A DNA stretch of 64,000 bases from G963667675 sp963667675 (GCA_963667675.1 OY763929.1:806001-870000); one strand, 5' to 3'. Positions 1 to 8,453 are shown, counted from the first letter of the stretch. Numbers and translations: made by a program. Notes: generated by a model from the sequence alone, not told the origin.

Positions 1-496
1 GCGGGACCACGCCTGAGCAGAGGGTGTTGCGGAGGAATATGTCTCCGTAGGCGGCCAGACTCGCGGCTCCTTCCTGTATCCGGGCTCCTCCGGAGTCGTT
101 GATGCCGACGATGGGGCAGCCGGTCTTGGCCGCCAGGTCCATGACCTTGCAGACCTTCTGGCTCACGGCTTCGGACAGGGACCCGCCGAACACGGTAAAG
201 TCCTGGGAATAGGCAAAGACCTGCCGGCCCTCCACGCGGCCGTACCCGGTCACCACGGCGTCGCCCAGCACCTTCTGGTCGGCCAGGCCGAAGTCGGTGG
301 CCCGGTGGGTTACGAAGCTGTCGATTTCCTCGAAAGTCCCCTCATCCATCAACAGCGCCATCCGCTCCCTGGCGGTCAGCTTCCCCCGTTCGTGCTGTTG
401 ATCGATGCGCTTGGGGCCGCCTCCCTGGTGCGCTTGGGAGCGCATCTCTTCCAGGGAGTCCAGCTTCTGGTCGATTAGTCTCTTTTCCGCGGTCAC
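1..496 (-). CDS. Acyl-CoA carboxylase beta (carboxyltransferase) subunit, 3' end outside window
   Basis: N-terminal 165 residues of a biotin-dependent carboxyltransferase subunit (propionyl-/methylmalonyl-CoA carboxylase type), which moves the carboxyl group from biotin to an acyl-CoA in the cytoplasm. The family signature is clear: GKLTARERMALLMDEGTFEE, then FTVFGGSLSEA and GINDSGGARIQEG, in the usual order and spacing. I chose the GTG at 496 because GGAG lies about 8 bases upstream and the family N-terminus (an amphipathic helix before the GGG) begins there. The gene is transcribed away from folP; a promoter with TTGCGC and TAGGAT lies at 591-619. The acyl-CoA substrate cannot be decided from this part. 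Confidence 0.93.
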   Translation of the reverse strand, partial: MTAEKRLIDQKLDSLEEMRSQAHQGGGPKRIDQQHERGKLTARERMALLMDEGTFEEIDSFVTHRATDFGLADQKVLGDAVVTGYGRVEGRQVFAYSQDFTVFGGSLSEAVSQKVCKVMDLAAKTGCPIVGINDSGGARIQEGAASLAAYGDIFLRNTLCSGVVP

Positions 497-1024
497 CTTC
501 ACTCCAGAAGGGGGCGCAATTTAGGTTCGCCGCCTCTCCGTCCCATTAGGCAGCGCCGGACGTGCCCGCTATGGGCGGCAGATGGGCAACATCCTAGCAG
601 ACGGCTATTTCACGCGCAACACGGCTAATCAGCCGCCAGACGACCGGTCGCGCGCAGGGCAGGCGATGGACAGCCCTTGAATTCCTGCTACAACTTTTTT
701 AGACACCTGCGACAATGTGGGACATTTGGGGACATTTAGCTAGGAGCGGCCGGATTGGACGTCGGGGCGCAGGGGCGGACTCGCGTCACGGTTGGAACGA
801 ATAAGGGACGAATCGGTCACTCCGGCTAAATCCTCCGGCCCCGGCATTAGGACAATCAACGGGGTTGGTCTTGTTATGGCAGTAATGCATATTGAGTTTA
901 GGCGTTGGCTTGCGGGGGTGTCAACGGAGAAATGTCATCGCCGGTTGGAGGCTGCCGCTATTCTGAGCCGGCCGCGAGGGCCGTGATAGAATGTCCACCC
1001 GGCATCGGGTTTAGCGGGTCTGCC
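497..1024. other. Divergent intergenic region, no gene seen
   Basis: This 528-base gap separates the divergent carboxylase and folP genes. It holds the minus-strand promoter at 591-619, a short direct repeat of GGGACATTT near 719-737, and a -10-like TAGAAT at 987-992 that could serve folP, without a good -35. The open frame at 792-986 has no family resemblance and no ribosome binding site, so I do not call it. Confidence 0.5.
591..619 (-). promoter_or_regulatory. Promoter for the carboxylase gene
   Basis: On the minus strand TTGCGC (614-619) is followed after 17 bases by TAGGAT (591-596). This would give a leader of about 90 bases before the GTG at 496. The same TAGGAT -10 occurs before recA and rny in this window. 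Confidence 0.5.
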
Positions 1025-1906
1025 ATGTCCACCACTCCTTCAGCCAGCGGAAAAACGCCGTCTTCCACCACGTTGGCCCTGGCGGGCGGGCGGGAGTTGG
1101 CCTGGGGCCGGCGCACCTACGTGATGGGGATAATCAACGTCACGCCTGACTCCTTCTCCGGCGACGGCCTAGCCTACGACATACCCGCCATCGTGGAGCG
1201 CGCCAAGGCAATGGAAGCAGCCGGGGCGGACATCCTGGACATCGGCGCAGAGTCCACCCGCCCCGGCTCAGAGGCTGTGCCGGCGGAGGAGGAGTTGCGG
1301 CGGCTGTTGCCGGCGTTGGAGGCGGCCTCCTCCAACGTCGGGATTCCCATCAGCGTCGATACCTACAAGGCAGAAGTAGCCCGCCGGGCGGTCTCACACG
1401 GCGCGGCGATAATCAACGACGTGTGGGGCTTGAAAGCCGACCCTGAAATGGCCCAGGCCGCCGCCGAGACGGGCGCGGCGTTGATACTCATGCACAACCA
1501 AGACGGTCGCAGCTACGGGGACTTGCTGGGCGAGGTGTCGGGGAGCCTCGCCGGAAGCGCTGACGCAGCCCAAGCGGCCGGCGTCGCCAGCGACCAAATC
1601 ATCCTGGACCCCGGCATCGGATTCGGCAAGACGGCGGACCACAACCTGGAAATCCTGGGCCGGTTGAGGGAATTCAAGGCCATGGGCTATCCGTTGCTGG
1701 TAGGCGCGTCCCGCAAGTCGACAATCGGCCTGGTGCTGGACCTGCCCGTCTACCAGCGGCTGGAGGGCACCGCCGCCGCGGTTGCCCTGGCAATCCAGGG
1801 GGGCGCCGACATGGTGCGGGTGCACGACGTCAAGGAGATGGCGAGGGTTTGCCGCATGAGCGACGCCGTAGTCCGCGGCTGGAGGCCCGAGGGTTGGACG
1901 GGGTAA
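1025..1906 (+). CDS. folP: Dihydropteroate synthase
   Basis: Condenses 6-hydroxymethyl-dihydropterin pyrophosphate with p-aminobenzoate in folate synthesis. The TIM-barrel hallmarks are present: MGIINVTPDSFSGDG near residue 33, DIGAESTRPG for pterin/sulfonamide-site binding, INDV, and GASRKS near the C-terminus. Length is 293 residues, usual for the family. The open frame extends upstream to 905, but the ATG at 1025 fits the family size; the upstream part lacks similarity. folK follows with a short overlap, so the two pterin steps are cotranscribed; folB lies separately near 21.4 kb. The start is less sure than the rest because no strong Shine-Dalgarno precedes it. Confidence 0.95.
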   Translation: MSTTPSASGKTPSSTTLALAGGRELAWGRRTYVMGIINVTPDSFSGDGLAYDIPAIVERAKAMEAAGADILDIGAESTRPGSEAVPAEEELRRLLPALEAASSNVGIPISVDTYKAEVARRAVSHGAAIINDVWGLKADPEMAQAAAETGAALILMHNQDGRSYGDLLGEVSGSLAGSADAAQAAGVASDQIILDPGIGFGKTADHNLEILGRLREFKAMGYPLLVGASRKSTIGLVLDLPVYQRLEGTAAAVALAIQGGADMVRVHDVKEMARVCRMSDAVVRGWRPEGWTG

Positions 1907-2448
1907 CGGTCTTCCTGGGGCTGGGCTCCAACCTGGGACGCCGGGAGGACAACCTGGCGCGGGCCATTCGCTTGCTGGCTTCCCCAACTGGACTCGATTG
2001 CAGTGCTCCGGCAGGGGATGCACTCCGAATCGTGCGCGTGTCTTCGGTATACCAGACCGCCCCTTGGGGGTACGCGGACCAACCCGATTTCTTGAACTGC
2101 GTCGTGGAGGCCCAAACCGGCCTTTCTCCCGGTGAACTGCTACGACGGGCCCAGGCGGTGGAGCAGTCCATGGGCCGGCAGCCCAGCGTTCGCTACGGCC
2201 CCCGCAGTATCGACGTGGACATCCTGCTGTACGGCAGCCGCGTCGTTGACCAGACCGGCTTGCAGATACCCCATCCCCGCCTGCACCAGCGGGCCTTTGT
2301 GCTGGTCCCGCTGGCGGAGTTGTGCCCGCACCTGGAGCATCCCGTATTGAAGGCCAGCATCGCTGCGTTGGCCTTGCAAGTGGACGGCCGGGAAGGGGTT
2401 GAGCTCAGAAGCCCCGGCCCTTCTGCACAGGTTGACAATCCCGGTTGA
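1894..2448 (+). CDS. folK: 2-amino-4-hydroxy-6-hydroxymethyldihydropteridine pyrophosphokinase
   Basis: Activates hydroxymethyl-dihydropterin with ATP, giving the substrate used by FolP. Motifs visible: FLGLGSNLGRREDNL at the N-terminus, then RYGPRSIDVDILLYG with the catalytic and Mg-binding Asp pair, then IPHPRLHQRAFVLVPL. The frame is open back to an ATG at 1849 inside folP, but the TTG at 1894 has GGAGG 8 bases upstream and starts just before the conserved beta strand, so I prefer it. It overlaps the folP stop by 13 bases, suggesting translational coupling. The last 25 residues, rich in Pro and Gly, extend beyond the usual domain. Confidence 0.93.
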   Translation: MDGVTVFLGLGSNLGRREDNLARAIRLLASPTGLDCSAPAGDALRIVRVSSVYQTAPWGYADQPDFLNCVVEAQTGLSPGELLRRAQAVEQSMGRQPSVRYGPRSIDVDILLYGSRVVDQTGLQIPHPRLHQRAFVLVPLAELCPHLEHPVLKASIAALALQVDGREGVELRSPGPSAQVDNPG

Positions 2449-2480
2449 CAATACTGGAAGACTGTCGCATTCTTTATAGT
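2432..2480 (+). promoter_or_regulatory. Promoter-like elements before groEL
   Basis: Two TTGACA hexamers (2432-2437 and 2445-2450) lie just before groEL. The second has CATTCT 17 bases later, and TATAGT stands at 2475-2480. No CIRCE inverted repeat is visible, so HrcA control is not supported. Confidence 0.4.
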
Positions 2481-2549
2481 GGAAAAACGGGCGCGGGCCG
2501 CCGATTGCGTTAGGCTGCCCGGCCTACGTCGCATGTCAAGGAGACAGAG

Positions 2550-4175
2550 ATGGCGGACAAGCAGGTAACTTTCGAGAACCCGGCCCGCACCAGCTTGATG
2601 CGAGGCGTGGATGAGTTGACCAGGGTCGTTGGGCTGACGTTGGGCCCCAGCGGCCGCAACGTGCTGCTCAACAGAATGTTCAGCGCGCCCGTGGTGTGCA
2701 GCGACGGCGTCACCATTGCCAAAGAGGTGGAGCTTCCCGACCCTTACGAGAACATGGGAGCGCAGTTGGTCAAGGAGGCCGCCTCCAAGACCAATGACAA
2801 CGTAGGCGACGGCACCACCACCTCGGTAGTGCTGGCCCAGAGCCTGGTGCGCAACGGGTTTATGAACGTGGCCGCCGGGGCCAACGGCTTGGCGTTGAAA
2901 GAGGGAATGGCCAAGGCGGTGGAAGCCGTCACCGGAGAGTTGCAGAAGATGGCTATCCCGGTGAAGGACCGGGACCAGATTCAGCGGATTGCGGCCTTGT
3001 CCGCCCACGAAGAGGCCATCGCCAGCCTCTTGGCGGAAGCGATGGACAAGGTGGGCCGCGACGGCGTGATTACCATCGAAGAGTCCAAGACCCTGGTCGA
3101 CGAGTTGGAGATAGTGGAGGGAGTCAAGGTGGACCGGGGCTATATCTCGCCCCACTTCATCAACGACTCCCAGCGCATGGAGGTGGCCCTGGACGAACCC
3201 CTATTCCTGTTGACCGACCAGAAGGTTTCCGCTTCCAACGACATCGTGCCGCTCATGGAGAAGCTGATCGAGGGTGGGCGGCGGCCGCTGGTGATTATCG
3301 CCGAGGACGTGGAGGGAGAAGCCCTGGCGACCTTGGTGGTCAACAAGATGCGGGGAACCCTTGGCTGCGTGGCCATCAAGGCCCCCGGCTTCGGCGACCG
3401 GCGAAAGGCTTTGCTGGAAGACATGGCGATAGTGACGGGCGCAACCGTCATCTCCCCCGACGCCGGGTTGCGGCTGGACGCCGCTGAACTGGAGCACCTT
3501 GGCAGCGCACGCCGCCTGGTGGCGCTGAAAGACGACTCCACCATAGTAGAGGGCAGGGGTTCTCAAGAGGCCATAAAGGACAGGGTAGATCAGCTAAGGG
3601 TCCAAATCGACAACACCACCTCGGACTACGACCGGGAGAAACTGGAAGAGCGGCGGGCCGCCCTGGTTGGAGGAGTGGCGGTGCTGAAGGTTGGCGGCGC
3701 CACCGAGCCGGAGGTGAAGGAGCGGAAGTCCCGCACCGAGGACGCTCTATCGGCCACCAGGGCTGCGGTGGAGGAGGGCATAGTCCCCGGCGGCGGCGTT
3801 GCCATCGTCAGGGCCGAGGCCGTCCTGGATGAACTGGAAAAGCAGCACGATGGCGCCGAGGCCCTGGGCATTCGCCTAGTCAGGGAGTCGCTGTGCGCCC
3901 CCCTGCTGCGAATCTCAGCGAATTCGGGCCACTCGGCAGAGGTGGTGCTGGACAAGGTACGGTCTTCAGAGGGCGATTGGGGATTCGACGCCGAAAAGGG
4001 AGACTATTGCCACCTAATTGAGCGGGGCATTGTCGACCCCGTCAAGGTGACCCGTTCGGCATTGGAGAACGCTTGCAGCGTGGCCGGGATGATGCTTACC
4101 ACCCAGGCCATTATTACGGAGATCCCCGAGGAAAAGCCGCTGCCGGCCGACGTTCAGGACTTCATGAACGATTAG
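2550..4175 (+). CDS. groEL: GroEL-type (group I) chaperonin, without adjacent groES
   Basis: ATP-driven ring chaperonin that folds cytosolic proteins. Residues 84-92 hold the ATPase motif with Asp87 in GDGTTT; the C-terminal part has VGGATEPEVKERKSRTEDAL and PGGG of the nucleotide site. Length 541 is normal. The start has AAGGAG upstream. Two oddities: no groES precedes or follows it, and the C-terminus ends in LPADVQDFMND without the Gly-Gly-Met repeats usual for main GroELs. It may be a second paralogue in this genome, or the gene may simply have separated from groES. Upstream TTGACA elements suggest its own promoter. Confidence 0.95.
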   Translation: MADKQVTFENPARTSLMRGVDELTRVVGLTLGPSGRNVLLNRMFSAPVVCSDGVTIAKEVELPDPYENMGAQLVKEAASKTNDNVGDGTTTSVVLAQSLVRNGFMNVAAGANGLALKEGMAKAVEAVTGELQKMAIPVKDRDQIQRIAALSAHEEAIASLLAEAMDKVGRDGVITIEESKTLVDELEIVEGVKVDRGYISPHFINDSQRMEVALDEPLFLLTDQKVSASNDIVPLMEKLIEGGRRPLVIIAEDVEGEALATLVVNKMRGTLGCVAIKAPGFGDRRKALLEDMAIVTGATVISPDAGLRLDAAELEHLGSARRLVALKDDSTIVEGRGSQEAIKDRVDQLRVQIDNTTSDYDREKLEERRAALVGGVAVLKVGGATEPEVKERKSRTEDALSATRAAVEEGIVPGGGVAIVRAEAVLDELEKQHDGAEALGIRLVRESLCAPLLRISANSGHSAEVVLDKVRSSEGDWGFDAEKGDYCHLIERGIVDPVKVTRSALENACSVAGMMLTTQAIITEIPEEKPLPADVQDFMND

Positions 4176-4197
4176 CCTGTCCCTGTGGGGCGGTTGG

Positions 4198-4737
4198 ATG
4201 GAACCGGAGAATAGACCGATGAATGGCAATCCCTTGGACCGGGATTCCATCGGGGAGTTGATTCAAGCTTCTCCGCCTTTAATCCGGGACTACCGCTCTC
4301 TCGACGACCAACTCCAGCCCAATGGCTTTGACGTTACCCTGCGCGAGGTAGCCCGTCTCGCGTCGCCGGGCAGCATGGGCGCCGGCAGCGGGCAAAGGGA
4401 ACTGCCGGGGGTCGAAGCCCTGGCCTTCGGTCCCGGCGATTGGCTGCAGCTGGAGCCGGGCCCCTACCTGGTGACGTTCAATGAAGTGGTGCATCTTCCG
4501 TTGGACCTAATGGCCCTGGGGCGGACGCGGTCCAGCCTGCTCAGGAGCGGGGTGAGCATCCACACGGCGGTGTGGGACTCCGGCTACCAGGGCCGGTCGC
4601 AGGCTTTGCTGGTGGTGCACCTTCCGCAGGGTTACAGAGTGCAGAAAGACGCCAAATTGATGCAGCTCATCTTCTTCCGCCTGGACGGGCCGGTGAGCCA
4701 GGGATACCAGGGCCGGTTCCAAGGCGAGAACCTGTAG
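4198..4737 (+). CDS. dCTP deaminase/dUTPase superfamily protein, probably dUTPase
   Basis: Member of the trimeric dUTPase/dCTP deaminase fold, which keeps uracil out of DNA. Family motifs: LQPNGFDVTL near the N-terminus, GRTRSSLLRSGVSIHTAVWD, DSGYQGRS, and a C-terminal GYQGRFQGENL. In E. coli Dcd the segment DPGWSGCIVLE supplies catalytic Glu138; here the position ten residues after the Asp is Leu, while the Asp used by dUTPases is kept. This favours dUTP hydrolysis without deamination (inference from motif alignment by eye). An alternative start is the ATG at 4219. It sits between groEL and queG on the same strand. Confidence 0.85.
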   Translation: MEPENRPMNGNPLDRDSIGELIQASPPLIRDYRSLDDQLQPNGFDVTLREVARLASPGSMGAGSGQRELPGVEALAFGPGDWLQLEPGPYLVTFNEVVHLPLDLMALGRTRSSLLRSGVSIHTAVWDSGYQGRSQALLVVHLPQGYRVQKDAKLMQLIFFRLDGPVSQGYQGRFQGENL

Positions 4738-4796
4738 CCGTGCGGTCCAGTCTTTCGACCTCAACACCTGGTTTCGGCGGGGAGCCGGCAACTCCC

Positions 4797-5948
4797 ATGG
4801 CCGACGCCAAGGCCATCGCCAAAGAGTATGCCCTGGAGTTGGGGTTCGACCTGGTGCGGGTGACCTCCGCCGAGGAGTTTGCCCAAGACAGGAAGGTGAC
4901 GCTGGAGCGGATGCGGGCCGGTCTGATGGATGGGCTTCCCTGGTTCAACGAAAGCCGGGTGGAGCGAGGGAGCGACCCCGCCGCCTTGCTCGCCGGGGCC
5001 CGCTCGGTTATCTGCCTGGGGCTGAACTACTACCGGCAGCCGGATGACGACCAACGAGACCGACGCCCGGCGGGCAGGGTGGCCGTGTATGCCTGGGGCC
5101 GGGACTACCACAAGGTTATGAAGCGGATGATGCGGGACTACGTGGCAGGCATGCGTTCGCGCCTGGGGCAGGAATTTGCGGCCCGCTGGTACGTGGACGA
5201 CGGGCCGATGCTGGACCGGGCGGCGGCCAACCGCTCAGGACTGGGCTGGTTCGGCAAGAACACCAACGTGTTGACGTCGAGCCACGGGTCATGGGTCTTC
5301 CTGGGGCAAGTGGTGACCGATTTGGAGTTGGAACCCGACCCGCCGCTGAAGAAGACCTGCGGCAACTGCGTCCGCTGCATCGAAGACTGCCCCACCGGCG
5401 CCATCACTGCTCCGTACACCATCGACAACACCCGGTGCATTTCTTACCTGACGATAGAAAACCGTGGCGAGATACCTCCGGAACTGCGGCCGCAGATGGG
5501 CGACTGGGTGTTTGGCTGCGACATCTGCCAGGAAGTGTGCCCGGTCAACCGCAATGCGATTCCATCGTCGTCACCACTACAGGGAGACGGCCAATACTCG
5601 GAAGCTCCGGCAACTTTGGACTTGATACAAGTGTTGGAGATGTCTGAAGAAGAGTTCAGGAGCCGCTTTCGAGGCACGGCCATCCTGCGGGCCAAGAGGG
5701 TCGGCTTGCAGCGCAACGCCTGCGTGGCCCTCGGGAACCTCAACGCCGCGGACGCGGTTCCCGCGCTATGCCGGGTGCTCACTAAGGGGGAAGCCTTGGT
5801 GCGGGGGCACGCGGCGTGGGCCTTGGGGAGAATCGGGGGTTCTGAGGCGCGGAGGGCGCTGGATGCGGCTTTGGGGGAAGAAACGGACCCGTGGGTGGTG
5901 GGAGAAGTGGCTGCGGCGCGGGATTACATGCGAGGAGCGGTTTCATAG
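4797..5948 (+). CDS. queG: Epoxyqueuosine reductase
   Basis: Cobalamin- and iron-sulfur-dependent enzyme that reduces epoxyqueuosine to queuosine in tRNA wobble position 34. Two ferredoxin-like clusters are visible, CGNCVRCIEDCPTGAI and CDICQEVCPVN, after a core with YVDDGPMLDRAAANRSGLGW. After the clusters there is a HEAT/PBS-type repeat region of about 100 residues, a known arrangement in longer QueG forms. The frame is open to 4572 inside the previous gene; I chose the ATG at 4797, where family similarity begins (MADAKAIAKEYA), with GGGGAG about 12 bases upstream. Length 383 fits. Confidence 0.95.
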   Translation: MADAKAIAKEYALELGFDLVRVTSAEEFAQDRKVTLERMRAGLMDGLPWFNESRVERGSDPAALLAGARSVICLGLNYYRQPDDDQRDRRPAGRVAVYAWGRDYHKVMKRMMRDYVAGMRSRLGQEFAARWYVDDGPMLDRAAANRSGLGWFGKNTNVLTSSHGSWVFLGQVVTDLELEPDPPLKKTCGNCVRCIEDCPTGAITAPYTIDNTRCISYLTIENRGEIPPELRPQMGDWVFGCDICQEVCPVNRNAIPSSSPLQGDGQYSEAPATLDLIQVLEMSEEEFRSRFRGTAILRAKRVGLQRNACVALGNLNAADAVPALCRVLTKGEALVRGHAAWALGRIGGSEARRALDAALGEETDPWVVGEVAAARDYMRGAVS

Positions 5949-6031
5949 CCGCCAATTCTGTATCCGAGCCGGAATCCGGGGGTGAGGTCAGCGCCTCTGA
6001 GCGATGTGTCTCGGCCTTCTTTATCAGCCTA

Positions 6032-6382
6032 TTAGTCCACTAGCCCCTTAGCTCTTAACTCCTCGTGTATTCTCCGGTTGTTGGCGTAGAATTCCTCTTC
6101 CGCCTTTTGACGAGTTGATTCGTCGGCATCACCGGGAACGACGTACATGACCTGCGGGGCCTCCAACGACTCGTGCCGCCCGTCAGGATGTATCCTCCCA
6201 TGGCTCGGACCAGCCATTCGGTGGTCAGCATAATAGTCTAAATAATCGGCGCCGAACACGTACCGAATGAACCACCCAGCCTGCGTGATCTCGCCGGGTT
6301 GCTTCAGAGCAACGGCATTAGGCGGTAGCTGTATGTTCCAAGTGCTGAACATCTTGGCGAAGGTTTTTTCGATGTTGTTCAT
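6032..6382 (-). CDS. Hypothetical protein, 116 residues
   Basis: Soluble, slightly acidic protein that I do not recognise. The ATG at 6382 is preceded by AAGGA at a spacing of 7, better than upstream alternatives to 6442. It is the last gene of a minus-strand accessory cluster running from about 9.1 to 6.0 kb that includes a nuclease, a DUF433 protein and an EVE protein. Its C-terminal half (VMYVVPGDADESTRQKAEEE) looks helical and charged. No membrane segment or known motif is seen. Confidence 0.6.
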   Translation of the reverse strand: MNNIEKTFAKMFSTWNIQLPPNAVALKQPGEITQAGWFIRYVFGADYLDYYADHRMAGPSHGRIHPDGRHESLEAPQVMYVVPGDADESTRQKAEEEFYANNRRIHEELRAKGLVD

Positions 6383-6435
6383 AGGGATTCCTTGTCGCAT
6401 TGTTGACATCTCTACGCGTTCCCTCGATACGGACT

Positions 6436-6682
6436 CTCTCAACCCTGCTTAGCCGGGTTCTCAGGGTAGTCTTCCACCTTGCCGGTGTCTCCGGGCTGAA
6501 TCACGAAGTCGCGGCGGTCCCTGTATAAGCGGGCGCGGTTGATAACGTAATTCTGTCCAGGTTTCATGTTGTCCCAGTGGGTCATCAGCCAATATTTGTG
6601 GTCGCCGATGAACAGGTAAGTGTTGTTCATGGTGAAGAATCGGCAAGCCACGCCCTCTCCGGAGCGGAAACGGGCGCAGATG
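6436..6682. repeat. Direct repeat, copy 1 (partner 7786-8032)
   Basis: About 247 bases that are roughly 85-90% identical by eye to 7786-8032 in the same orientation. The pair brackets the nuclease gene, whose stop lies 40 bases from this copy and whose start lies inside the edge of the other copy. Confidence 0.8.
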
Positions 6683-6690
6683 GAAGGCGG
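6439..6690 (-). pseudogene. 5'-truncated duplicate of the gene at 7788-8156
   Basis: The last about 80 codons match the 122-residue protein at 7788-8156 almost residue for residue (for example GVACRFFTMNNTYLFIGDHK), ending at the same point. Upstream of codon 40 of the parent the similarity stops and the frame continues into unrelated sequence, so the N-terminal third is missing. The nucleotide match runs about 6436-6682 against 7786-8032, same direction. It is probably a non-functional remnant; a downstream ATG could still give a short product. Confidence 0.75.
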
Positions 6691-6722
6691 ACAGTTTCCA
6701 AGCTCAGCCAGTGAGGCCGTCG

Positions 6723-7775
6723 TTATTGAGGGAGAGAGTGGGCTTCGTGAAGAACATCGGCAATACACTTCAAGCTGTCCACCACGCCGTTAAGTATTTG
6801 CGGGTATTCTGCATCTCTGATCAAGTTGACCGGGGCCCACCAAGTATCATCTTGCATCCCCAACGTGCCTCGCAACTCAGGGAGCATCGCAGAGGCTAAT
6901 TTTTGCCTAAGGTTATTGCTAAACTGGACCCACAACGGCGTATCGCCAGTTTTCTCGAACAGGGCAAGGTTGATACCGAACCACACTACGTTGCCGTGAA
7001 GTTTGATATACCTTCCATAACCATAACTCCGTGGAGTTCGGTTCAGTCCCTTCCGGCTAACCCATTCTTGCTGAATCCCGATTTCAGTAGCGGCGTCGAT
7101 CAGGCGCCTGAATTGACGTAGGCGGACGTCCGAATCTTTGCCGAATTTCTCGCCCTGATTTACTGGCTTCATCGCCCCTGTGTCAGCATACTTAGCTAGA
7201 CTTCGTAGTTGCCGGATTTCGGTTTCTACGCCTGACTCCCCAGCGTCCCTGCTCCTGGCGGCCATGCTGTCAAGAAGCCCGCCCCAACTCACCATCATCA
7301 AATGACCTTGTGTCTCTCCCACGCTAAAGCATTTTCGTTCAGTATCCATGTCGGTCGAACCGATACCAGCCTGCTCTACGCGAGCGCGTAACTGTGGCCA
7401 CAAATACCGTATTCGATCTTCCGGGGTTAGGAACATCACGACCGCGGGCCCATCTTTCGGCAACCTCTTGAGGTACCCGTTGGGCTGGTTGGGAGTTAGT
7501 TCAGCCCAGAACTTGACTTCTATCAGAGCTCGTTCCTTTCCGTCTTCGTCAAATCCAACCAAGTCTGGTTGCGTTCCATCTGCATGGACCACTTGGGATT
7601 TCACAATCGTAACGGGGTTTATGCCTCTAACACCCGACTGGATCACGTCATTCAACGCTTCAATGGAGGCATCCGAATGTTCAAAGATGTGACGCAAAGC
7701 CTCCGTGGCAATGTTCTCGGTATTGCCAGGGAAGCTGGAGACCAGATAGGCCAGCAAAGTATCGTTGTCAGGCAT
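6723..7775 (-). CDS. PD-(D/E)XK nuclease superfamily protein
   Basis: Predicted nuclease of 350 residues. The core motif is visible as Asp71 in DGTQPDLVGFDEDG followed by Glu86-Val-Lys88 in ALIEVKFW, the classic D...ExK arrangement after a helical N-terminus. The remaining 250 residues hold mixed helical segments and a region with SRKGLNRTPRSYGYGRYIK that could bind nucleic acid. The ATG at 7775 has GAGGA upstream and is preferred to the TTG at 7781. The gene is inserted directly after the 122-residue gene and before its truncated copy. Context with EVE and DUF433 proteins suggests a phage-defence or DNA-processing role, but the target is unknown. Confidence 0.75.
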   Translation of the reverse strand: MPDNDTLLAYLVSSFPGNTENIATEALRHIFEHSDASIEALNDVIQSGVRGINPVTIVKSQVVHADGTQPDLVGFDEDGKERALIEVKFWAELTPNQPNGYLKRLPKDGPAVVMFLTPEDRIRYLWPQLRARVEQAGIGSTDMDTERKCFSVGETQGHLMMVSWGGLLDSMAARSRDAGESGVETEIRQLRSLAKYADTGAMKPVNQGEKFGKDSDVRLRQFRRLIDAATEIGIQQEWVSRKGLNRTPRSYGYGRYIKLHGNVVWFGINLALFEKTGDTPLWVQFSNNLRQKLASAMLPELRGTLGMQDDTWWAPVNLIRDAEYPQILNGVVDSLKCIADVLHEAHSLPQ

Positions 7776-7785
7776 GGACAATCTT

Positions 7786-8032
7786 CCTCAACCCTGATTT
7801 GCCGGGTTCGCCGGGTAGTCCTCCGTCTGACCCGTATCGCCGTGCTGAATCACGAAGTCCCGGCGGTCCCGGTATAGACGGGCGCGGTTTATTACGTAAT
7901 TTTGTCCAGGTTTCAGGTCGTCCCAGTGGGTCATCAGCCAATATTTGTGGTCGCCGATGAACAGGTAAGTGTTGTTCATAGTGAAGAATCGGCAAGCCAC
8001 GCCCTCACCGGCTCGAAAGCGGGCAGAGATGG
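7786..8032. repeat. Direct repeat, copy 2 (partner 6436-6682)
   Basis: The 3' two thirds of the intact 122-residue gene. See copy 1; similarity begins just outside the stop codon and ends near codon 40. Confidence 0.8.
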
Positions 8033-8156
8033 CGTCTAAAAGCTCGCGCTGATTGTCCTTGACGGTGAGAACGTACTCGTGGGGCCAAGTGTTGCGGAAG
8101 GTAACGGCTTCTCGCCAGGGGGCTTGGGCGATGAGTTCGGTCAACTGTTGGGACAT
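7788..8156 (-). CDS. Conserved small protein of unknown function, 122 residues
   Basis: I do not recognise a named family. The ATG at 8156 follows AAGGAAATAGA, a good ribosome binding site. The N-terminal part (PWREAVTFRNTWPHEYVLT) and the aromatic middle (RFFTMNNTYLFIGDHKYW) suggest a compact beta-rich fold; the end is Asp/Pro-rich. The stop is 12 bases before the nuclease start, so the two are cotranscribed. A 3' fragment of a diverged copy lies on the far side of the nuclease. Confidence 0.75.
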   Translation of the reverse strand: MSQQLTELIAQAPWREAVTFRNTWPHEYVLTVKDNQRELLDAISARFRAGEGVACRFFTMNNTYLFIGDHKYWLMTHWDDLKPGQNYVINRARLYRDRRDFVIQHGDTGQTEDYPANPANQG

Positions 8157-8210
8157 TCTATTTCCTTGATTCTCGCCGGTGGTTGGCGGCGCAACTGCCT
8201 GGGGGTTAAG

Positions 8211-8453
8211 TTATCGAACAGGATGCGCATCGGCGGCTTTGGCCCGGAGGTCATCCGCCACGTGCCCTAGGACCGCCTTCACCGCCGACTCCTCGGCTCC
8301 GTCGAACCATTCCAGGAACTCCTCCACAGTGGCGCCGCTCTCGAGGTTCTCGAAGAGAGCCGCTACGGGCAGCCTGGTGCCCTTGAACACCCAAGCCCCG
8401 CTCACCCTGCCGGGAACGCTTTCCACCACAGGGCACTTGCTCCAGTCAGTCAT
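8211..8453 (-). CDS. DUF433 family protein (antitoxin-like)
   Basis: 80 residues with the DUF433 pattern: GTRLPVAALFENLESGATVE followed by EEFLEWFDG. DUF433 proteins are small helix-turn-helix proteins often paired with a PIN-like DUF5615 toxin; no such toxin follows here, so it is either an orphan or works with another gene of the cluster. AAGGAAGG precedes the ATG. It lies in the minus-strand cluster between the EVE gene and the 122-residue gene. Confidence 0.8.
   Translation of the reverse strand: MTDWSKCPVVESVPGRVSGAWVFKGTRLPVAALFENLESGATVEEFLEWFDGAEESAVKAVLGHVADDLRAKAADAHPVR

Noticed and set aside
792..986. 64-codon frame before folP
   Set aside because: No ribosome site, no family resemblance, and it overlaps the folP leader.
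2449..2549. CIRCE/HrcA operator before groEL
   Set aside because: No TTAGCACTC / GAGTGCTAA inverted repeat is present.
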